Below, in pieces: positions 32,705-36,706 of a DNA stretch of 36,706 bases. The stretch comes from Acidobacteriota bacterium (GTDB taxonomy: Bacteria; Acidobacteriota; UBA6911). A program made the position numbers and the translations under genes. Under the pieces are notes generated by a model that saw only the letters and a list, made by a program, of their open reading frames with translations, had not been told where the DNA came from and searched no databases. Position 1 is the first letter of the stretch, and the number at the start of each line of letters is the position of its first letter. The stretch spans positions 1-36,706 of the forward strand of contig JAAYCX010000030.1 of NCBI GenBank assembly GCA_012729555.1, given 5' to 3'.

Positions 32705-32733
32705 TTGACTGCGGTGGCCCGGCTGACTATGAT
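32705..32733 (+). promoter_or_regulatory. Promoter of the LON-domain gene, leaderless
   Basis: TTGACT (five of six), a 17-bp spacer and TATGAT (five of six) form the best sigma-70 promoter in the window. The start falls at 32740-32743, so the mRNA begins 0-3 nt before the ATG. Confidence 0.7.
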
Positions 32734-32742
32734 CGTGGCGAA

Positions 32743-33399
32743 ATGATCGCGCCCCTCTTCCCCCTGCCCAATATCGTGCTGTTTCCCAAAACCCCGGTGC
32801 CGCTCTATATCTTCGAGGAAAGGTACCGGATCATGATCCGGGAGGCGATCGAGGGGAGCAGGGAGATCGTCATCGCGCTCGTGAGGCCGGGGGGGGAGAC
32901 GGGCCCCGGGGGGGTGCCCGGGGTGCACGAGATCGCCTGCCTGGGCCGGATCGAGAGTTACGAGGAGCTCGAGGACGGCAAGTACAACATCGTGGTGGTG
33001 GGGGTCGACCGGGTGCGCATCCTCCGGGAGGTCCGGCATTCCCCCTACCAGAGGGTCGAGGTGGAGCGGATGGAGCCCCCCCTGCCGGGCGGGACGGCGG
33101 AGGAGATCGCGGGGCGCCAGAACCGGATCGGGGGGCTGTTCGCCCGGTTCACCGAGCTCGCGACCGGGACGCGCCAGCAGGCGACCGAACTGATGCCCCA
33201 GCTCGATTTCGACGCCCTGGTCAACATGGTCGCCATGACCCTGAACCTCGCCATCGATCAAAAACAGGCCCTGCTGGAGCTCGACGACGCGTCGGAACGC
33301 TGCGACGCCCTCATCCCGGTGCTCGAGCAGCAGCTGGAAACGCTCGTGCTGGTTCGCAGGTTCGAGCATATCAAGCCCGAGAACCCGCACCTCAACTAG
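32743..33399 (+). CDS. LON substrate-binding domain protein
   Basis: A 218-residue protein consisting of the N-terminal (substrate-binding) domain of Lon without ATPase or protease parts. PLFPLPNIVLFPKTPVPLYIFEERYR opens it and GVDRVRILREV follows in the middle; a helical C-terminal half ends in LVLVRRFEHIKPEN. Such proteins are common, and a role in protein quality control is assumed but not shown. A strong promoter abuts its ATG and no Shine-Dalgarno is present. The SDR gene follows after 30 bp. Confidence 0.87.
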   Translation: MIAPLFPLPNIVLFPKTPVPLYIFEERYRIMIREAIEGSREIVIALVRPGGETGPGGVPGVHEIACLGRIESYEELEDGKYNIVVVGVDRVRILREVRHSPYQRVEVERMEPPLPGGTAEEIAGRQNRIGGLFARFTELATGTRQQATELMPQLDFDALVNMVAMTLNLAIDQKQALLELDDASERCDALIPVLEQQLETLVLVRRFEHIKPENPHLN

Positions 33400-33429
33400 G
33401 GGCGCGGGGAGGGGCGGCAGGGGGGCGCC

Positions 33430-34179
33430 GTGGAAGATCGATCCGGGAATACGCGCGTGGCCCTCATCGCGGGGGGGGCGCGCGGCATCGGCCGCGCGCT
33501 GGCGCTCTCCCTGGCCGGGGATGGGTGGGCCGTCGCCGTCTGCTACCGCCGAAGCGAGGGCGACGCGGCCACCCTGCGGGCCGCGCTCGACGCCCTGGGT
33601 CCCGGGCACCTCTGCGAGCGCGTCGACGTCGCCGACCCCGGGGCGGCCGCGGACCTCGTCCTGCGGGTCGAAAAGGCCCATGGACGCCTCGACGCGCTGA
33701 TCAACTGCGTCGGCGCCTACCACCGGGTGCCGCTCCTCGAGGAGAGCGTCGAGGGGTGGCACGCCATGTTCGACGCCAACCTCCACCCGGTCTTCTACCT
33801 CGCGCGCGCCGCCGCGCCGGGGATGATGCGGCGCCGGCGGGGCCGCATCGTCAACTTCAGCATGGTGAACGCCGACCAGCAGGTGGGGCAGCCCTTCGTC
33901 ACGGCCCACTACATCGCCAAGCTGGGGGTGCTGGTGCTGACCCGTTCGCTGGCCCGGATGCTCGCCCCGCACGGCATCACGGCCAACACCGTCTCCCCCG
34001 GCTTCATCGATACCGGGGGGGTGCCGGACGAGGAGCTGGCTCACTCTTTCTCGACCATCCCCGCGGGCTACCTGGGAACCCCCGGCGACGCCGTCGCCGC
34101 CGTCCGCTACCTCCTCTCGGACGAGGCGCGCTACGTCAACGGGACCAACATCCACGTGAGCGGCGGCTGGGGGATCTGA
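33430..34179 (+). CDS. Short-chain dehydrogenase/reductase
   Basis: A 249-residue NAD(P)-dependent Rossmann enzyme with AGGARGIG near the N-terminus, NCVG (the NAG-type motif), the catalytic Ser of NFSMVN, and YIAK (YX3K). The C-terminus SGGWGI is typical of FabG-like members. Arg in CYRRSEGDA at the end of beta-2 suggests NADPH preference. It starts with GTG after a G-rich ribosome binding stretch. The substrate cannot be read from sequence. It shares a transcript with the LON-domain gene. Confidence 0.88.
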   Translation: MEDRSGNTRVALIAGGARGIGRALALSLAGDGWAVAVCYRRSEGDAATLRAALDALGPGHLCERVDVADPGAAADLVLRVEKAHGRLDALINCVGAYHRVPLLEESVEGWHAMFDANLHPVFYLARAAAPGMMRRRRGRIVNFSMVNADQQVGQPFVTAHYIAKLGVLVLTRSLARMLAPHGITANTVSPGFIDTGGVPDEELAHSFSTIPAGYLGTPGDAVAAVRYLLSDEARYVNGTNIHVSGGWGI

Positions 34180-34206
34180 CCGGCTGCGGTTCCCGTCCCG
34201 CTCGCC

Positions 34207-34755
34207 TCATGACGGACTGTTGACCGAGGCGATGAGCTGTTCCAGTGGCGCACCGAGCCTTTTGGGACAGATCTTTCGGAGCAACTCCAGGTCCAGCCGT
34301 TCTTTCTGTGCCGAGAGGATGCTTTTGCCGTCCTCCAGGTCCAGTGCCGATCCTCCCAGGAGCTTCAGGATGATCATGTCCTCGGGGGACGCTACGGGGA
34401 CGGAAAGATCATCGATGACCACGGCGCGTATCCGGTCGAAAAGGCCTGCAGGCGCATTCCGGATACCGATCAGGACATCGATCTCAAACGGCTCCGTGCC
34501 AGAGGCCTGTTCGATCCGGATGACTTCCGAAATGGGATCGTCCCAATCTCCTGTCCGATGCTCGAAATCCAGGGAGGCTTCCCTCAGGGCGGCCGCCAGG
34601 CGCCGGGAATCCCCGGAGGCGCAAAAGAGATCGACATCGCGCGTCGCGCGCGCCTTCCCCCAGGCCGCCACGGCGTAGCCGCCGATCAGCGCATATCGAA
34701 TGCCGTGTTTTTTGAAAAGCAGATCCAACGGCCGGAGAAGATCCGCGAGACTCAT
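34207..34755 (-). CDS. Nucleotidyltransferase of the MNT/AbiEii-like superfamily
   Basis: A 182-residue protein of the polymerase-beta nucleotidyltransferase fold: GG (25-26) in LIGGYAVAAWG, DVD (D40, D42) and a third Asp (D93) in EIDVLIG, all three metal ligands present. The helical C-terminal part is rich in Leu and Lys. Its ATG overlaps the stop of the small upstream gene by 4 bp. Members of this superfamily act as toxins or antitoxins in two-gene modules. Local G+C is lower than its neighbours (32 of 60 bases at 34261-34320 against 43 of 60 at 33961-34020), suggesting transfer. Confidence 0.82.
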   Translation of the reverse strand: MSLADLLRPLDLLFKKHGIRYALIGGYAVAAWGKARATRDVDLFCASGDSRRLAAALREASLDFEHRTGDWDDPISEVIRIEQASGTEPFEIDVLIGIRNAPAGLFDRIRAVVIDDLSVPVASPEDMIILKLLGGSALDLEDGKSILSAQKERLDLELLRKICPKRLGAPLEQLIASVNSPS

Positions 34756-35000
34756 CTCTTTTCCGCCTTGAGGATGGAGAGGATTTCAGGGTCCGAGAAG
34801 CCCTGGGCGCGCAGGGCGGATACGCGCAGTTTTCGCGCTTCGACGCTCAGCGTGAAGGCGTACGCGATCTTCACGCCGGGATTCATCCCGGCCGTCCGGC
34901 GGAGTCGTCGCGCTTCGATTTCCAAAAGCGATCCGGACGTTTCGGACCGCTGTGTCGGATCCTCGAGCGACGGCGGGTTCGGAATGTGCGCGCTGCTCAT
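34752..35000 (-). CDS. Small partner protein of the nucleotidyltransferase module
   Basis: An 82-residue protein I do not recognise. The N-terminal 25 residues are polar and Pro/Ser rich; the rest is predicted helical with a basic ARRLRRTAG and a C-terminal LRAQGFSDPEILSILKAEKR. Overlap with the next gene by ATGA shows they are a unit. The ATG at 35000 is preferred to the longer frame (to 35036) because a TATACT box sits immediately upstream. A DNA-binding or toxin-neutralising role would fit, but nothing proves it. Confidence 0.6.
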   Translation of the reverse strand: MSSAHIPNPPSLEDPTQRSETSGSLLEIEARRLRRTAGMNPGVKIAYAFTLSVEARKLRVSALRAQGFSDPEILSILKAEKR

Positions 35001-35007
35001 GCCTTCC

Positions 35008-35036
35008 AGTATAGGATGATCTCCCGGGAAGCACAA
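35008..35036 (-). promoter_or_regulatory. Promoter of the nucleotidyltransferase module, leaderless
   Basis: TTGTGC (35036-35031), a 17-bp spacer and TATACT (35013-35008) are on the minus strand. The expected start is 35001 or 35000, the first base of the start codon. A GGAAGG between box and ATG would then not be transcribed. If the start is further upstream, it could serve as a Shine-Dalgarno. Confidence 0.55.
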
Positions 35037-35070
35037 ACATCGGTTTTATCGCGCGCCGCGCGAGCGGCGG

Positions 35071-36105
35071 CTAGCGCAGCAGGGAAATGAGGTCGGCGAA
35101 GAGGGCGTAGGCCGTCTGGTCCACCGACGGGTTGTTTTCCACGATCGCCAGTTCGCGCATGGTGTCGGTGTTGACGACGAGGATGTTGCTCAGGCCCCGG
35201 ATGGCGGCCAGCGGATCGAAGACCTCGAGTTCCTGCAGTTCCACCTTGCCGATGACCTTCCCCCCCTGGCGGTATGCCCGGGCCACCAGGCGGAGGCGCC
35301 GGTCGCGGCGCAGGGCGGCGCGCACGGCCCGCCCGATATCGCTCGAGATGGGACTGCGTTCGATCTCCTCCGGCTTCACGCGCCCGCCCATGACGGCCTG
35401 GATCAATACCGACAGCTTGATGGCGGAATCCCACCCGTCGAGGTCGTGGCTGGGGTCGGCCTCGGACACGCCGGCGGTTTTCGCGTATTCGAGCGCGGCT
35501 TCGAACGTGGTCCCCTGTTCCATCTGGGAGAGGATGTAGTTCGTGGTGCTGTTGAAGATCCCCCGCAGGGAGAGGATGCGGGTCCCCGGCAGGGAATTGC
35601 GGAGCAGGTTGAACACCGGCGCCCCGTCCATGACCGTCCCCTCGTAGAGGAACCGGACGTCGCGCAGCCTGGCCAGGCGCGTCAGCTGCGCGTAATGCGT
35701 CGCCACCGGGCCCTTGTTCGAGGTGATCACGTTCAATCCCGCTCCCAGGGCCTCCCGGATGTGGGTCGCGGCGGGTTCGCCGCTGAGGTCGAGCACGCTC
35801 ATCTCGAAGAGGACGTCGGCGCCGCACTGCCGGATGAAATCGAGATGCGAAGCGCACTCCGGCCCGTTGTGGAAACGGGCCAGGGAGGAACCACGCCCGC
35901 GGGAGCCGAGGATCTTCCGGATGGGGAGCCCGTCGTGGTCGATCGCCATCCCGTGGTCCTTCGTCGCGATCCCCGTGATCTTCCACTCGATGGCGTGCGT
36001 TTTGAGCAGCCATTTTTTCCGCTCGAGCAGCAGGCGGGCGAAAGCCCGGCCGACCCGGCCGAATCCGATGAAGGCGAAATTGATCTGTCGAGTTTCCTGA
36101 TCCAT
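35071..36105 (-). CDS. hom: Homoserine dehydrogenase, without ACT domain
   Basis: A 344-residue NAD(P)-dependent enzyme that reduces aspartate semialdehyde to homoserine, the entry to threonine and methionine. Rossmann motif GFGRVGRAFARLL is at the N-terminus; NVITSNKGPVA, EGTVMDGAPVFNLL, GIFNSTTNYILSQME and EADPSHDLDGWDSAIKL are the family signatures. It ends where ACT-containing forms (about 430 residues) would continue, so classical threonine feedback through an ACT domain is absent. GGGGGTG precedes the ATG. The nucleotidyltransferase module lies 70 bp downstream. Confidence 0.93.
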   Translation of the reverse strand: MDQETRQINFAFIGFGRVGRAFARLLLERKKWLLKTHAIEWKITGIATKDHGMAIDHDGLPIRKILGSRGRGSSLARFHNGPECASHLDFIRQCGADVLFEMSVLDLSGEPAATHIREALGAGLNVITSNKGPVATHYAQLTRLARLRDVRFLYEGTVMDGAPVFNLLRNSLPGTRILSLRGIFNSTTNYILSQMEQGTTFEAALEYAKTAGVSEADPSHDLDGWDSAIKLSVLIQAVMGGRVKPEEIERSPISSDIGRAVRAALRRDRRLRLVARAYRQGGKVIGKVELQELEVFDPLAAIRGLSNILVVNTDTMRELAIVENNPSVDQTAYALFADLISLLR

Positions 36106-36166
36106 GGGGCACCCCCGCCGGGCCGATCCGCCTTGCGATGATGTTCAAAACCAAACCGTCCTGCCG

Positions 36167-36195
36167 ATATTACTCCGGGATATGTCCGTGCACAA
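36167..36195 (-). promoter_or_regulatory. Promoter of hom
   Basis: TTGTGC (36195-36190), a 17-bp spacer and TAATAT (36172-36167) are on the minus strand; the leader is about 55 nt. The -35 and spacing are the same as for dapF. Confidence 0.45.
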
Positions 36196-36236
36196 GAAAG
36201 GGGCGTAACGCCGGTTCCCGGGGCACGGTTTCCCGC

Positions 36237-36265
36237 TTGATTTTCACCTAATCTTCACCTATTTT
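36237..36265 (+). promoter_or_regulatory. Promoter of the DUF72 gene, with direct repeats
   Basis: TTGATT (36237-36242), a 17-bp spacer and TATTTT (36260-36265) place the start at 36272, the A of ATG. TTCACCTA occurs twice (36243-36250 and 36254-36261), 11 bp apart, about one helical turn, inside the spacer and -10. This is a candidate regulator site. Confidence 0.5.
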
Positions 36266-36271
36266 GTAGTC

Positions 36272-36706
36272 ATGATCCTGGTGGGGACGAGTGGATTCCG
36301 ATATCGCGACTGGACCCCGGTTTTCTATCCCGAGGGTCTCGATCCGGGGGAGTGGTTGCGCTACTACAGCCGGCGGTTCGGCTGCTGCGAGCTTGGGTTC
36401 ACCTGCTATCGGATCCCGGAAGATCAAGAAATTCAAGAGATTATTGAAGAAACGCGCGGAGCCCTGCCGCTGGTGTTCCGGGCCCCGCTGCGTCTGGACA
36501 ACCCCGGCCTGGCGCGCCGGTTTGCGGGGGCCCTGTGGCCTTTGAAAGAGACCGGCCAGCTGGCCGGGGTCCTGGTCCGCTTCCCCCCGGAGTTCGTGTT
36601 CCTGCGGGACAATTTCTCGGGTCTCCTCAGGCTGCGCGACTCCCTCGAGGGGATCCGGCTGATCGCCGAGTTCGGTTCGGCCGGGTGGCATTCGGCGCAG
36701 GCGGCC
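36272..36706 (+). CDS. DUF72 family protein (cut by window end)
   Basis: The first 145 codons of a COG1801/DUF72 protein, open to the last base. The N-terminus ILVGTSGFRYRDW, then FYPEGLDPGEWLRYYSRRF and FRAPLR, fits this TIM-barrel-like family. Full members are about 240-280 residues, so roughly half is missing. The biochemical role is not established. No ribosome binding site precedes the ATG and the promoter abuts it. Confidence 0.85.
   Translation, partial: MILVGTSGFRYRDWTPVFYPEGLDPGEWLRYYSRRFGCCELGFTCYRIPEDQEIQEIIEETRGALPLVFRAPLRLDNPGLARRFAGALWPLKETGQLAGVLVRFPPEFVFLRDNFSGLLRLRDSLEGIRLIAEFGSAGWHSAQAA

Overview
The window is 36.7 kb of dense, GC-rich bacterial chromosome (about two thirds G+C by eye, third codon positions mostly G/C). 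It holds 39 supported protein genes, almost no intergenic space, and no rRNA, tRNA, CRISPR array, insertion sequence or phage gene that I can see. The content is core housekeeping (leuS, rho, dapF, hom, trmJ-like, a cysteine synthase/CysRS fusion, trxC, proline dehydrogenase) mixed with several sigma factors, a hopanoid-type radical SAM enzyme (HpnH) and a two-gene SufC/SufBD pair. This fits a GC-rich Gram-negative lineage such as Acidobacteriota or a former deltaproteobacterial phylum. The assignment is an inference from gene style, not from a marker search.

Layout. 1-280: a minus-strand leader region with a small Ile/Val/Leu-rich ORF, mutually exclusive hairpins and a terminator, which looks like a transcription attenuator for a gene beyond the left edge. 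374-6273: a COG0731-type radical SAM protein, then (minus) ECF sigma, RskA-like anti-sigma, leuS and a lipoprotein. 6434-14544 (plus): an EF-hand protein, a YhaO/YhaN-like nuclease-ATPase pair, a minimal SufC/SufBD (SMS-type) Fe-S scaffold pair and a secreted CocE-family hydrolase. 14565-18303: hpnH (minus), the 785-residue cysteine synthase/CysRS fusion (plus) and a FmdB-type zinc ribbon (minus). 18538-22253 (plus): a Cache-domain membrane sensor, an ECF sigma/anti-sigma/YbjQ operon, another ECF sigma and a region-4-only sigma fragment whose stop codon overlaps that of rho. 22250-25480 (minus): rho, a periplasmic TPR protein and a lone LigD-type phosphoesterase domain. 25479-29627: a STAS, STN-like and exported-protein operon, trmJ-like, an exported LolA-like protein and an RpoH-type sigma. 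29682-36706: a ferritin-like protein, dapF, trxC, proline dehydrogenase, a LON-domain protein, an SDR, a low-GC nucleotidyltransferase/partner module, hom, and the start of a DUF72 gene cut by the window end.

How it works together. Five sigma-related genes lie within 24 kb, two of them with a membrane partner encoded next to them. The cysteine fusion, leuS, dapF, hom and the left-edge leader all concern amino-acid supply. Several genes (RpoH-type sigma at 29627, LON protein at 32743, small module protein at 35000, DUF72 at 36272) have a readable -10 box placed so that transcription should begin at or within 3 nt of the start codon, so leaderless mRNAs look common here.

The most interesting points are the CysK-CysRS fusion whose HIGH motif has lost both histidines, the candidate leader-peptide attenuator at the left edge, the putative toxin-antitoxin-like nucleotidyltransferase pair of lower GC, and the isolated sigma region 4.
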